Below, in pieces: positions 36,193 to 47,250 of a DNA stretch of 64,000 bases. This DNA comes from Trichopria drosophilae. Lineage: Eukaryota > Arthropoda > Insecta > Hymenoptera > Diapriidae. The translations under genes and the position numbers were made by a program. The notes under the pieces were generated by a model, which was not told where the DNA came from, searched no databases, and saw only the letters and a program-made list of their open reading frames with translations. Every line of letters begins with the position of its first letter. Position 1 is the first letter of the stretch. The stretch is taken from positions 1,063,001 through 1,127,000 of the forward strand of contig CM059585.1 of assembly GCA_030407085.1 (NCBI GenBank), written 5' to 3'.

Positions 36193-37007
36193 ATGAGAAA
36201 AAATCCATAGTTAAATTGACTATATCACATAGTTGGAAAAATATAGTTAAAACTACTATGAAAAATAGCTAAAGTTACCACTTTCATAGTCGATTTTACT
36301 ATAATTTTGTTACACCCACTATCTACTCATAGTTAAGAAAATCAATTATGTAGAATGATTTAAATAAATATGACAAATATAGTTAAAATAACCACAATCT
36401 TGTGTAGTCTTCATTTCACGCTATGTCTCGGTCTGGTAGTAAATCTTTATATTTACTATTATGCATAGTTAAAGTTTGAAGTTTTATTCTTCGAGTCCGT
36501 GGCTCCCGTTATTGGAGTGGATTTTCATTTAGGATCGTCGGGGGTCAAGATATAATAATACATAATGAATGTCGTTTACACACGTGAATCTATAGACTAG
36601 TTACACGACATTGAAATTCGTGTGTATAATGGCATTGCATAATACATTTTTTAACTGGCTAGAGTGTGATATTCACAAACTTTGTGTTTTTTGTGTTTCT
36701 ATTTATTTCCTTGTTCATCTTAAACAAAGAAAGAAGGAAGAAAAGTGGACTTTTCATATGTTATGATATATATAGTTTACAAATATTTTTAATAAGTAAA
36801 TATTGACTCCTTTCCATATTTTTTATGACTATTTCAAAATAGTTGAGTCTATTTGTCTCTTATGATAAGTAGCATTTTGAATCATGAAACAATAGTTTAA
36901 TTTTACTATTTCAGAATAGTTATTTTAACTATTACTATGCCTGGTCCTCATTTCACACTATGAGTCATAGTAAAAAAATGGTCATTTCAATTACTTTTTT
37001 TCTGAGT
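36193..37007 (+). mobile_element. Foldback-type element with CATAGTTAAAAT repeats, copy 1
   Basis: Runs from TGAGAAAAAATCCATAG to CTTTTTTTCTGAG, with inverted A-run tips. Internal sequence is dominated by alternating ATAGTTAAAATAACTAT-type inverted units, such as ACTATTTCAGAATAGTTATT. A second copy in the opposite orientation is at 60756-61255; shared landmarks are CTTATGATAAGTAGCATTTT, GAATCATGAAACAATAGTTT and TTTCACACTATGA. No coding sequence. Confidence 0.8.
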
Positions 37008-38280
37008 AATAAATTTCTGTTTTACTCGTTTCCAAACCTATTCTTACGTCAAGCCTATTTCAGTGCAGACTTCCCTGAAATTTTTCGCACATTCATAAAA
37101 AGATACGTAAAATAGCTTTAAGAACAGTTATTTACTGTGAATTCTACCCGAAACATTTGCGTTTTAATGAAAGTACGGCGTCGTTATTTAGTATTTTACC
37201 AACCTGATCAAGAAATTGAAAATTTCAGAATATATATTTAACATGTTTCAAAAATACGAATTCCTAATACGTGGGTGGAAATATTAAGAAATAGGTAGCT
37301 TTACCGAATGGAAGAATGTTCAAAAACAAAGTTCACTTACAGTGCTGATGCACTCTTAAAGCTTCCTTTTGCCACAAGCGAAATCCTCTTGCCGCAAGTG
37401 GATTAATCCGTTAGCAGAAAGAAGACTAACGAGGACTGTTTTCATAGTGTTACTTTCCTTCGTCGTTTTGAATGCTCTCTAGTGCTCTAACTAAATATTT
37501 TGATTCATGTAATGTGGACGTTGGGTTATATTGATTTGTTTCAAAAGTAATCTGTTTACAATATAATTACATTTCATTTATTACTTTGTTATTTTAAACA
37601 AAGAAATATTATTTGTTTTGATTTCGTTCATAATCATTCGAATGGTGTAGTCGGAATTGCATTTCAATGCCTTTTAACTTTAAAATCACGGCTATCAAAT
37701 AAAAACACGAATATCATTCGGGACATGTATAACACATTGCGATGATAACAAAGAAAAGGCCGCTAACAACCCATACTTTTTTTTCATCGAATTTTTCTAG
37801 TAAATGAACGACGTATGTTTTGAAAGTTGTTGATCGCTATTATGATTTTCCATTTTCGTATCAGCGGATCCAATTGTTTCTTTTTTATATTTCAAAGCCG
37901 CCATTTTTTAATTAGAAGCCTAGTTTTTTATTTTAGTAGCATTAGTCACATTAGGGTAACCCAGTACGCAACTAGTAAGCGTTGAATGATTGAAATTTAC
38001 AAATCAATGAAAGCCTGTTAACATAATTGTAAATGATCACTCACTTGCTCCTTATAACATCCAATGCGAGAAGCAAATAAAGTAATTAAAGTGAATGATG
38101 TAAGGTGAGAGAATGCAGCGAGTACCCCAATTAAAGTATGCAAGAAAAAAGGGGAAAATATAATATTTGTTGCCCTTCGACAAACTGTTAAAGATGCTGC
38201 AGACCGATTGCCGCAAGAAAATCCAGCATTTCTAAACTGATGCTAGACAATAATCACTTGCGAATTTAAGACAAATTCTT
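37008..38280. other. AT-rich stretch, nothing recognised
   Basis: A short repeated phrase (TTGCCACAAGCGAAATCC and TTGCCGCAAGTGGATTAATC near 37370-37410, with CGATTGCCGCAAGAAAATCC near 38207) is the only pattern noted. Confidence 0.35.
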
Positions 38281-38281
38281 C

Positions 38282-38415
38282 TGACCTTACAGTGACCTTC
38301 CAATAAAAATGACCGTGCAAAAGTATATTCTTACCAGATGGAATGTATCACAAGACTTCAGCTTGACCCGAAATGTCCTCGACTTGACCTCTAGGTGACT
38401 TGGTAGGAATGATCC
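38282..38415. promoter_or_regulatory. TGACCT half-site cluster, including a DR5
   Basis: TGACCT at 38282 and 38293 are separated by exactly 5 bp (TTACA-type spacer), followed by ATGACCG, TTGACCC and TTGACCTCTAGGTGACTTGG, which holds two everted half-sites. Spacing and order resemble the cluster at 10197-10275. Nuclear-receptor binding is inference; a shared repeat origin of the two clusters is an alternative. Confidence 0.35.
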
Positions 38416-38879
38416 ATCTTCCGATTCGGATTCAGCCACCATCCCCCTCTATATATCTCTAAATCTATCAATAGGATCATTTCAGGCCCATTAACTTAGA
38501 TCCGAAAGTAAAGAATTATAACATACAAATTATTCACTATTCAACAAGAATATTGAAATTTCCACACCCCGCAAAATTTGTGGCCGTTACGTTCGGTTTA
38601 TCCTAAAATGAACATTTGTTCATTTTTTACGGTTTGTTGATAAATAATTTGAATATATGAAACAAACGCCTATGGAAAAATTTTAGTAGCTATCTCCAAT
38701 GTAAAGTTGTATGTCATAAAATTTAACGTATGTCATAATAATATAACAAATGAAATTACCACTACAATCATTTATGGATTGAAAAAAGTGATGCTTTTTT
38801 AAATAGTGCATATAAATATATGTCATGTTTACAATAAAGAAGCAAACGAAAATGGTTTGAAAGAACGTTTCAACACAAT

Positions 38880-39370
38880 GTACCAAATGAGGCTCGCCCT
38901 CTCACCGGATCTTCCACTGTTGGCATTAACATTGCATTGATCTCACTCCATCTCCACTTCCGGGAGCTCTTTGTTCAAGAGATGCCACTCGTCGATTGCA
39001 TTTTTCCGTGGCGTTTTACCCGTTTTCTCACGATCCGATTGAAATCGACTTCGTTTCCGACACTCCCCCTTGCGTTACTATTTCCGTATCATCTTTGGTC
39101 TTCGACACCTATTTCGACATAGGACGGTAGATTTGAATCCTTGTTGAGACACCGGATCTTGTGATTCCTGGGAGTATCTGATGTTGGTTCAGTCAGTAGA
39201 GCCGTTAAGGTCGACCCGCTTTTCACCTATCATAGTAAATCAGTTTTCGTGCACCGGTGATTGCTTGTAAATTCGATAACGCCTCTGAAATACGGAATGC
39301 TAACCGAATTGCGAGTTACTGAGACGTTAAAGTTAATGTGATCCTTTGTTCTGATTTGAGACCCGACTAT
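38880..39370. promoter_or_regulatory. CpG-rich, GC-richer island
   Basis: Distinctly less AT-rich with many CpG (GGTCGACCCG, GATAACGCCTC). Both strands are closed by stops, so it is not an obvious exon. Candidate conserved regulatory block from composition only. Confidence 0.28.
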
Positions 39371-39820
39371 TATAACGCATTAAATATTCATCTACATTTA
39401 AACAAATATAGATGTTTTAAAACTCCTCTACAACTTTAATTTAAATAATGTATGAAAATATTCTTGGTATTACGGTCCTTATACATTAGTAAACAATAAT
39501 AAATCTTGTAAGTAAATGCCAAACTGTGATGTCAGTTCCCCCGGTACTCATAACTATTATTTTAATTTATAGATTCAGAAAAAAGTATTTAACTATTGGG
39601 GAAAGTTAAAAAAATCCCTTGATACGTATCTATAAATCTAAAAATGTGTGCACGTCAGCAGAATGTGTCCCATATTGAGGTATTTTTAATCAGACTGCGA
39701 TCTAGCAAAGACTTATAAGGGTTAATAAATTAGCAATTTTTAATGCTTTTATAGCATTTAGTTACATATATAATTCCCAATATTTAAACTGCTTCATGAA
39801 CATTAATATACTAAACAAAT

Positions 39821-39954
39821 TACACGGAAAGAAATGTACAGAGGGTACAGCCAGAAATATGGTTATTTCAGCCATAATATGGCAAATCCAGCTATATTTT
39901 TGCCAGAAGTAACCATATTTCTGACTGTATCCTCTGAACATTTTTTTCCGTGTA
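39821..39954. mobile_element. 134-bp hairpin MITE with ACACGGAAA ends
   Basis: TACACGGAAAGAAATGTACA then GAGGGTACAGCCAGAAATAT is mirrored by the right half with about 8 differences over roughly 50 bp per arm, so nearly the whole element folds into one hairpin. TA flanks both tips. Shares tips with 13646-14508 and 23831-26075. Confidence 0.9.
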
Positions 39955-41446
39955 GTAGTAGAAGACCATGTAACTACATTTGCCAACTTGTTGGCTCCCT
40001 GTAATGATGATGTAGGATATAATCGGTAGGTTCGTATGAATTAGTGGCGCTCACATATGAAATCATTCATGAAACGAATTCTCCCTGCTGCTTATTTCAT
40101 TTTTCAGTGGCTATTACCCAGTTCGTGTAAATAATTTTTTGTGTTATGTTTGTCTGCAGAACCTGGGATATCTACACCTTCCTAAAGTTTATATAGTACT
40201 ATAGTTTATTTTTTCAGCGGCAGTTGATGTTTTCTTGGATGAACTTCGTTTGTTTGTACATTGCAGGTTATAACTATATTTGGGGATGTGGATGAGTTTG
40301 CCAATTCCTTCGTCATTATTTGAAAATCCAAAAAGTTGATATGTTTCTCTTAAATTCTCCATGAACTTCATTACGTTGTGTATAATTTTAACCTTTGGAT
40401 TGCAACAATTATTTTTTGTAATAAAATTGCTTCCAATAGAATAACAGCATTCGACGATTTTGTATATACCCACATTAAATGTAGATTACTACGTTAAATG
40501 TCATTTCGAGAGGTAATTTAAAACCTTGACAAAATAAAAATACAGACGGGTCCTGGTACAAAAGTTGTAATAATTTTATAGCTGTTTTAGCGTCGGACTT
40601 TCTTGATGATTTAACGAAGTATTATTAGCGTACTGCATTACTAATATACTACTATGCAGATATAATGGACAGTCAATCGAACAAATACTTTTTGTTTAAT
40701 TCTATATTTAATAAGAAATTCTTTAAAAAGTTATATCGTGCATAGCACAATTCTAATATAGTTTCCGGGTTCGCTGAATTTAAATTTACAAATGATGAAA
40801 TGATAATTACAAAAGTTATTATAGCGACTACAATAAGGCGGATCAGATTTAAGAATAATAATTAAAATGAAACTTAGCATTAACAAGTTCTTATGCGTGC
40901 TGCTTACGAGTAAGATTGTAAAATTTCTAAATTTAAGATGGAGGATCCAATAAGGATCAAGTAATTTTTTACATTTTGATCTGCCATTTTGAATTTTTAA
41001 AATCTGAGGCCAGATTGGCGATCAGGGGCCCCGAAAACCCCCCCAAAATCGTTGCCACATAAAGGACATAGAGACAGGGTTCACTAAAAAACACACTCTT
41101 TCGGATGTTTCAGAATTTGTTTCAAAGAATGTGGACAAAATATATTTGTTTTTCCTAAATAAAAACAATGTTACATTTCACGTACTTTCCTCGAGGTATA
41201 GCTCGAGACCAAAAATTTGACAAAATACAGGGGAACTATTGCTCTCATCATAAGTCATTTCCGCACTGAGCCGTTAGCGAATTCGAAAAAAGGGGGTTTC
41301 GGCTCACCATACTCCACATGCATGTGTGGTACGGGAATGTCCAAAATTATTGTAAAATGTACTATGCCAAATAAAAGTGCCTTTGCCGGTCATACGCCGT
41401 ATTTTATTTAAAAACAAAATATAAGAAATTACTGTCTTGAATAAAA
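39955..41446. other. AT-rich stretch with one dispersed-repeat copy
   Basis: About 40935-41045 is a good copy of the dispersed repeat: GATGGAGGATCCAATAAGG, GATCTGCCATTTTGAATTTT, then GGCGATCAGGGGCCCCGAAA and a run of C. A 94-codon minus frame at 40189-40473 has no recognisable motif. Confidence 0.45.
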
Positions 41447-41688
41447 CACACCAGGCTCCTGAGGATTTTAGGTTTGACTAAAATGAAGACAAAATCTGTA
41501 ACGGTGGTTTGAATTGTATAGGTTCAGAGAGTCAAACCTACTTTCGAACAAAATCCTAGCTGATCGGGTTCTCCAAATACACCAGTTTAACCACTCCTTC
41601 CCAACACCGAGTTAAGTTCTCGGTGTTGGACAGATATTCTGCGAATAAACATACCTATATATGTATATTATATGCACATATATCTAAT
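41447..41688 (+). repeat. Left terminal inverted repeat of the 3.15-kb transposon
   Basis: Pairs with 44350-44593. Contains an inner palindrome, CAACACCGAGTTAAGTTCTC then GGTGTTGG, and ends in an ATATATGTATATTATATGCA-type tract. A few differences from the right TIR are visible, for example GACTAAAATGAAG against GACTAACATGAAG and GGGTTCTCC against GGGTTGTCC. Confidence 0.88.
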
Positions 41689-41978
41689 AAACAAAATCCT
41701 GCCTATTAGCTAATCGGTTTCTACACAGATAAACGAGTTTAACCCCACTTTGGTGATATTTTGATTGAAAGCGTTTGAAACTCGAATTGGAATTTCTAAA
41801 AAGGTTTTAAATAAGTAACAGCACCAGTAAGTGAATTGTACGTTATTATTTTACACCTCGTGAAAGATATTTTTGTGTATGAATAATTAAATATCTAGAT
41901 ATGAAAGACTTAACCAAACTTTATTTACATTTCTTATAGTGGAACCTTGGAAAATGTAAAGAAGACCTGTAATCAAAA

Positions 41979-42785
41979 ATGCCGCCTAAATGCTCTCATG
42001 AAGAGAATAGAGCTAAAATTTGTGCTCCGTGTGGAAAAAAAATTGTATTAAGAACGAAAAAGGTGGAATTCTTTTCAATAAATTCAAGATATTGTCACTT
42101 AATTAAGAAATTTGTAAACCCTAATTTTGATGTCAAGAATTCACATTTTCCGGTGAGTATTTGTACCACATGTATGCTGACTCTTAATGAGCACGAGAAC
42201 CAAAGATTTAAACGTCCTTTACAAAAAATGCCTAATTATACGGATGTAATTCTTCCTAAGTCTACTCGAACTACTGGTGATTTATGCAATTGCTATATAT
42301 GTTTAAAAGCTCGAAATAAGGGTCACGAAAAAATTATTAAGGGTGCTGGTCAAAAGCGAAATTTGTCAAATGATATTGATGAATCTAACGGTTTGTTTGC
42401 TAAAAATCTTAACGAAAAATGTTTAACAGAATGTGAAAATCAAGATAATGATTCTGAATCATCGATTATGTTATGTAAAAATTGTTATACTACAATAGGT
42501 AAAGGAAAAAGACACAACTGTAATAAAAATACAGCTTGCGTAAATGTAAACAAATTTTTAGAAGGGTTACCAGAAAAACATCAGGAACAAATTGTTACTA
42601 AATCGTTAAAAAGAAAACGAAATGAGAACGATCCTGAGGATCATGAGTTATCATTAAGCACGCACGGTAAAAAACTTGCTGTTTCTTTGGGCAATTTTAA
42701 ACCACACGTTACTAGACCGTTTACTACAGAGAGTTTGGATGATTTTCGAACCACCAACGGACTATCTTTAAATCATATGAAGTAA
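41979..42785 (+). pseudogene. Transposase N-terminal part with zinc clusters
   Basis: 268 codons from ATG (MPPKCSHEEN) to TAA. Cys pairs suggest zinc-binding clusters: CAPC (15-18), CTTC (62-65), CNCYIC (103-108) and CKNC with RHNC (166-181). A basic stretch SLKRKRN lies at about 209-215. Such N-terminal modules would bind the element's TIRs. The frame stops 22 bp before the next frame opens. In the same frame beyond the TAA the sequence stays open into the A9 run, so this TAA plus a one-base shift separates it from the catalytic part. Most likely one original gene, now broken; two natural ORFs are the alternative. Confidence 0.7.
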
Positions 42786-42807
42786 TTAACTAACCTTCTA
42801 AGATGTA

Positions 42808-44187
42808 GTGTTGGAAAAAAAAACAGTTTCTCCTAATATTATAAAGCATTTATCCGAAAAATCTATGACTTTAGATACATTTTATAAGGGAGGATACTCT
42901 GAATTTGATACCGGTACTGACAAAAAGCAAATAAGACCTGTTGTATGGGTAAATGCTGCTGACTTATTAGACAGTGTAATAGAACATCGCTGTATTATTG
43001 GAAATATTTTGATAAAAATTATGGCAGATGGTGGTCAAGGGTTTTTAAAGCTTTGCATGTCTATATTTCCAGAAGATTATGTAGACGAGAATCAATCTTT
43101 TTCAAGTGATGATTGTACAAGAACCTCAAATCTCAAAGACCTCAAAAAGAACAACCGAGAAAGAAAACTTACTAGTGTTCATAAATTATTAATTTTATGC
43201 GTGGTTCCAAACTTAAAAGAAACTTACGACAATATGAAACTGATACTTGATTTAACCAAGCTTAACGAAATACCGTTCAAGTTTGTATCAGATTTTAAAT
43301 TGTTATTAATCGTGAATGGACAACAAACAGCATCAGCTTCTTTTCCGTGTCCATATTGTTTTGTGCCATTGCAATGCTTAAGACGTGATGTGAAAGCGGA
43401 TGTTTCATCCTTGGATTATGATTCTGAATCGATAGAAAATTTAAATCAATACGAGAATGATTTAAAAACGTTCGGAGATTTGCGACAAGATTATGAAAGG
43501 TTCATTTCTCTAAAGAAAAACAAACAATTTGCTAAAAGCTGCCATAGCACTGTGAATGCACCGTTATTTAATGAGGAAAATGACACATGCGTGTTGCAAA
43601 AATGCATCATTCCAGAACTACATATTTTAATGGGATTTGTGAATCATCTTTTCTGGAATGGTTTAGTGCCTCTTCTAGGTAGAGAACGAGCTTTGCTTTG
43701 GCCTAAAAGCTTATGTGCTGTCTCCAAAAATTATCAGGGAGAAGCTTTCGAAGGAAATGCGTGTAGGAAACTTCTGAAACACCCTGATAAGCTTTTAGAA
43801 TCCAAAATTTGCGGAGAAGTTGGATCTCTAAAATTAGTACCGTTCATTTCTTCATTTAAAGCTATGGATAAAATTGTCAATACTGCTTTCTCTTCTAACA
43901 AATTACATTCTAATTGTGAAGAACTTGTGAAAGAATTAGAAAAATCTTTCAAAAGCACAGGAGTTACCGAGACATTAAAGATCCATGTGATCTTAAAACA
44001 TTTGACACAGTGTCTGACTTATTTGGACGGAAGTGGTCTTGGAATGTGGTCAGAACAAGCCGGTGAAACGATTCACAACGTGTTTCGTAAATTTTGGAGT
44101 CGATACAAAATTAACTCAATTGAAGACGAGCGATATTTAGTGAATCTTAAGAAGGCAGTAGTAGAATTCTCCTCTCAACATATTTGA
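42808..44187 (+). pseudogene. DDE-type transposase catalytic part
   Basis: 459 codons, opening without a convincing ATG (GTG at 42808) and ending SSQHI then TGA. Candidate catalytic residues: D74 in KIMADGGQGF, D162 in FVSDFKLL, and E416 or E420 in MWSEQAGETIH. Between D and E lies a zinc-type insertion, CPYC (181-184) followed by H272 and H280 (PELHILMGFVNH), an arrangement seen in several eukaryotic cut-and-paste superfamilies. Would cleave the TIRs at 41447 and 44593 and rejoin them at a target. AATAAA near 44238 follows the stop and could serve as a poly(A) signal. RAG1/Transib, CMC (Chapaev) and related groups are the comparisons to make. Superfamily not settled. Confidence 0.72.
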
Positions 44188-44349
44188 ATTAAAGTTTGTA
44201 TGTAAGATAAGATTTCGTTTTAAGAAAACATGTAGATAAATAAATTGGAAAGGTATTATAGGCGTTTTTATATATTTTCTTTAATGTCATATATTATATA
44301 CATACGAATTCCTTACAATATATATGTATGTGGGTGTGGGTGCGTATGT

Positions 44350-44593
44350 ATTAGATATATGTGCATATAATATATACATATATAGGTATGTTTATTCGCA
44401 GAATATCTGTCCAACACCGAGAACTTAACTCGGTGTTGGGAAGGAGTGGTTAAACTGGTGTATTTGGACAACCCGATCAGCTAGGATTTTGTTCGAAAGT
44501 AGGTTTGACTCTCTGAACCTATACAATTCAAACCACCGTTACAGATTTTGTCTTCATGTTAGTCAAACCTAAAATCCTCAGGAGCCTGGTGTG
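44350..44593 (-). repeat. Right terminal inverted repeat of the 3.15-kb transposon
   Basis: Inverted counterpart of 41447-41688, with the palindrome around AACACCGAGAACTTAACTCG then GTGTTGG at about 44413-44440. Ends CCTCAGGAGCCTGGTGTG. Confidence 0.88.
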
Positions 44594-45062
44594 AAAAAAC
44601 CGAGAAGACTCAATGTTTGAGCACCTTCATCAAAATACAAAATTTTAATTTCGTTCCTCTAAGTTCCAAACGCACATCATTAGAAACATTGGTTCAAATG
44701 ATAGACCCTCTAGATTCGGAAGGAGATTACAATAAACCGATGATTTAATGTGGTTTGAAAACGTATATCTAAAGCAAAATTCCTCTTCTTTTAGCATTAA
44801 GTCATAAAAGCAAAGTTTGTTATAAAATGACTGCCTCTATTTCGGGTTAATCACAAAACGTGCTGTTAGGGCCGGAGCATTAGAACCTCCTCTCTGATTG
44901 GATAGTTCATATTAAGCTTACCGTTTGGAAGCAGAATCGTCAGGACTTTATTAAGAATTACTTTGATCACTCCCTATCGATTTCAAAATCTGATCTTTCA
45001 GTACAGTCCGTGATTGAGTACTGATCAGTATTACTGATTTTACACGCACACACATATGTACA

Positions 45063-45490
45063 GTACTTGATAAATTGCAAATAGCTGATGCTGCGCTGAT
45101 CCGACGTTTATTACAAACATGACGGTAATTTGATAACGCATAACGGTTAATCCAAAAATCGAATAGTTAGAATTACAAGAACGTTGATCAAATCGATTAC
45201 TAGATGTCGTTGTCCAATATACTCCAGTGATTAAAAAAAACTGATTTATTAATTACAAGTAGGAATATTGATCCATATTACTGCTGGCAGCAATGAAGTC
45301 CAACTGTTAGCAACAACTAAGCACGATGTTCAACAAATGAAAAGTGTTATGAAAATAGTTGGGATAACCAAACTGATATCCGGTATTATCGATTTTCCGG
45401 AAATTGATAAATGATACCCACATGCTGAGAGTACCTGATAAACCGTAAAATGCTGATGCTGCGATGGTCCAACATTCATTACAGATACAA
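45063..45490 (+). repeat. Diverged tandem duplication, period about 369 bp
   Basis: GTACTTGATAAATTGCAAAT then AGCTGATGCTGCGCTGATCC at 45063 recurs as GTACCTGATAAACCGTAAAA then TGCTGATGCTGCGATGGTCC at 45431, followed in both by AACRTTYATTACARA. Confidence 0.7.
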
Positions 45491-45519
45491 AGCACGTGGA
45501 AGGCGTTTAGAAGTCAGCA

Positions 45520-46060
45520 ACAATAATACCCGTAATTAATCGCCATCAATGTTTCGCGGGGCAAAACGATGAAGTTCCGAGGAACTGGAATTCGCGGTTC
45601 GAAAAGATGGAACGGGACTATCCGCGGGGCCACATTGCAGTCTGCGGGAATGTAGACTCGTGTAGTTTCCTACCTCGTGGGTGATCTATGTCGGGGGCGG
45701 GGAATTAATCTCTTGCGATAATTTAGAGCCGCGCCATTGAGAACCGCGCGACGACAATTCCAAAGTTAATCGATGCTCCGGAATCGATACGCCTGGGATT
45801 GGCAGGTCGTTGTTCCTGGCTGGGATCATGAAATCTCGCGAATCGCCGAGAAGGAGAACAAGACGGATTGCACGATGAGGAGACAAGACAGAGACAAAGA
45901 GGAGGATGGAATAATAAAATCCGATTATCACTAAATAGACTGATATGCTAATTACGAGCTACTATTCCATAATGCATTTTCATTAGAGAGGATCAGACGC
46001 AGCTACGAGCAGATTACAGAATACAGCATAAACAGATTACGTCGATGAGCTTCGTCAACA
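45520..46060. promoter_or_regulatory. CpG-rich island
   Basis: GC- and CpG-rich (GGGACTATCCGCGGGGCCAC, GAACCGCGCGACGACAATTC), with a GGGGGCGGGG box at about 45692 and several TAATTA/TTAAT cores toward the right. The 81-codon minus frame at 45686-45931 has no motif. Candidate conserved regulatory block or promoter; inference from composition. Confidence 0.3.
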
Positions 46061-46484
46061 TTTATTGTGGTGGCGCAATCCCGATAAGTGTCGGAATATT
46101 TCGAAAAGCAAAAATAAGATCCTATTTAGGGTTTAGTGAGCCCACGGCGACACGTAAATCTTAATACAATCCTCATAGAAAAGTAATGTACACATGTAAC
46201 TAGGCCGAACCGCTTTTCCATGTGGGAAGTTCTGCGAACGAAGGAATAAAGCTAATTTCGACATCACATTTTCCATGAGTTTAATTTTTGTCAAGTGTTT
46301 TAAGTTAAAGTTAATAAGCCTATCTAAGATTTCTGAAAGTGACCAGATACAAAATTAATATTACAAACTCTAGAGTCGTGTAGGAGTTACTGTCCAAGAG
46401 ACTAACACAAAATTAACAACTACATAAAAGCGACGGACTCGGGGGAGTTCCGATGGAATCCGATGTCATATTTGGAAAATTAAA

Positions 46485-46870
46485 ACTGGCGGATCCAATA
46501 TGGTGGACGAATTTTTAAAAATTACTTGACATTCACTAGAAACTACTTACTTCCGGAATTCGAGTTACGATGTTAGTTTTTCGAAATTGCAAATGGATGA
46601 TCCAATATAGCAGTCGAATTTTTAAATGATTGATGGCTTTTATTTGAAACTCATTACTCGGAGTTTTTGAGTTCGATAATGAATTAAATGTAAATTTTTT
46701 AAGAATCAAAATGGTGAATCCTTCTGTGAATCTTACGCCATAAATTTGTCCATTATACTGACTGCCCCATTTTGCACAGTTTCGGGTGGATCTAAAGAAA
46801 TTTTAAAAAATTCATTCGTCATATTGGACCCGCCATTTTGAATTTTCAGAAACTTATATCATATTCGTAA
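46485..46870 (+). repeat. Short array of the GGATCCAATATGGCGGA repeat
   Basis: GGCGGATCCAATATGGTGGA at 46488, GGATGATCCAATATAGCAGT at about 46595 and AATGGTGAATCC at about 46711, spaced 107 and 118 bp. An inverted copy, GTCATATTGGACCCGCCATT then TTGAATTTTCAG, is at about 46823-46855. Confidence 0.7.
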
Positions 46871-47089
46871 TCGCCATGTCAAAGCTTCCTAGTAGCTAGT
46901 TCCAGACGAATCTGCTTCTTCCTCTTTTTAGTATTTTTGAGTCACTTTCAAAAGACGACAGATGATTGAGATCTTAGTTTGGCACTAATTTTCTACAAAA
47001 TCAAAACCATAAGGTTCGATGCAATAACACAAAACCACAACAAACATTTTGGGGGGTATAACATGAATCAGAGGTACTGGATCTTATAC

Positions 47090-47250
47090 ATTTTTCGTGC
47101 CTGAAAACGAATCTGTTGTTCCCTTTGACCCATCAGGTCAGGATTTTATGATATATGTGATATTTGACCTGAAAAATACTCTAGGATATGTGAAAAATCT
47201 GACGTGATGGATCAAATTGGACAACGAATTCGTTCTTAGCGACCAAAAAT
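47090..47250. repeat. Small foldback, arms about 45-50 bp
   Basis: ACGAATCTGTTGTTCCCTTT then GACCCATCAGGTCAGGATTT on the left is mirrored on the minus strand by ACGAATTCGTTGTCCAATTT then GATCCATCACGTCAGATTTT. About 80% alike, with a short AT-rich loop. Confidence 0.65.

Larger units (their letters stand above)
41447..44593 (+). mobile_element. 3.15-kb DNA transposon with 242-bp terminal inverted repeats
   Basis: Bounded by CACACCAGGCTCCTGAGG at 41447 and its inverted copy ending GGTGTG at 44593. Long TIRs enclose two plus-strand frames that together look like one transposase. No other gene is inside. Possible target duplications are obscured by A-runs (ATAAAA on the left, AAAAAA on the right). 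Because the TIRs are nearly identical while the coding region has only two visible lesions, insertion is likely fairly recent. The family is a cut-and-paste DDE type that I cannot place with certainty; similar proteins occur widely in insects and cnidarians, from memory. Confidence 0.85.

Noticed and set aside
42783..42809. 27-bp GT...AG intron joining the two transposase frames
   Set aside because: Far shorter than any normal insect intron. A stop codon plus a homopolymer frameshift explains the break better.
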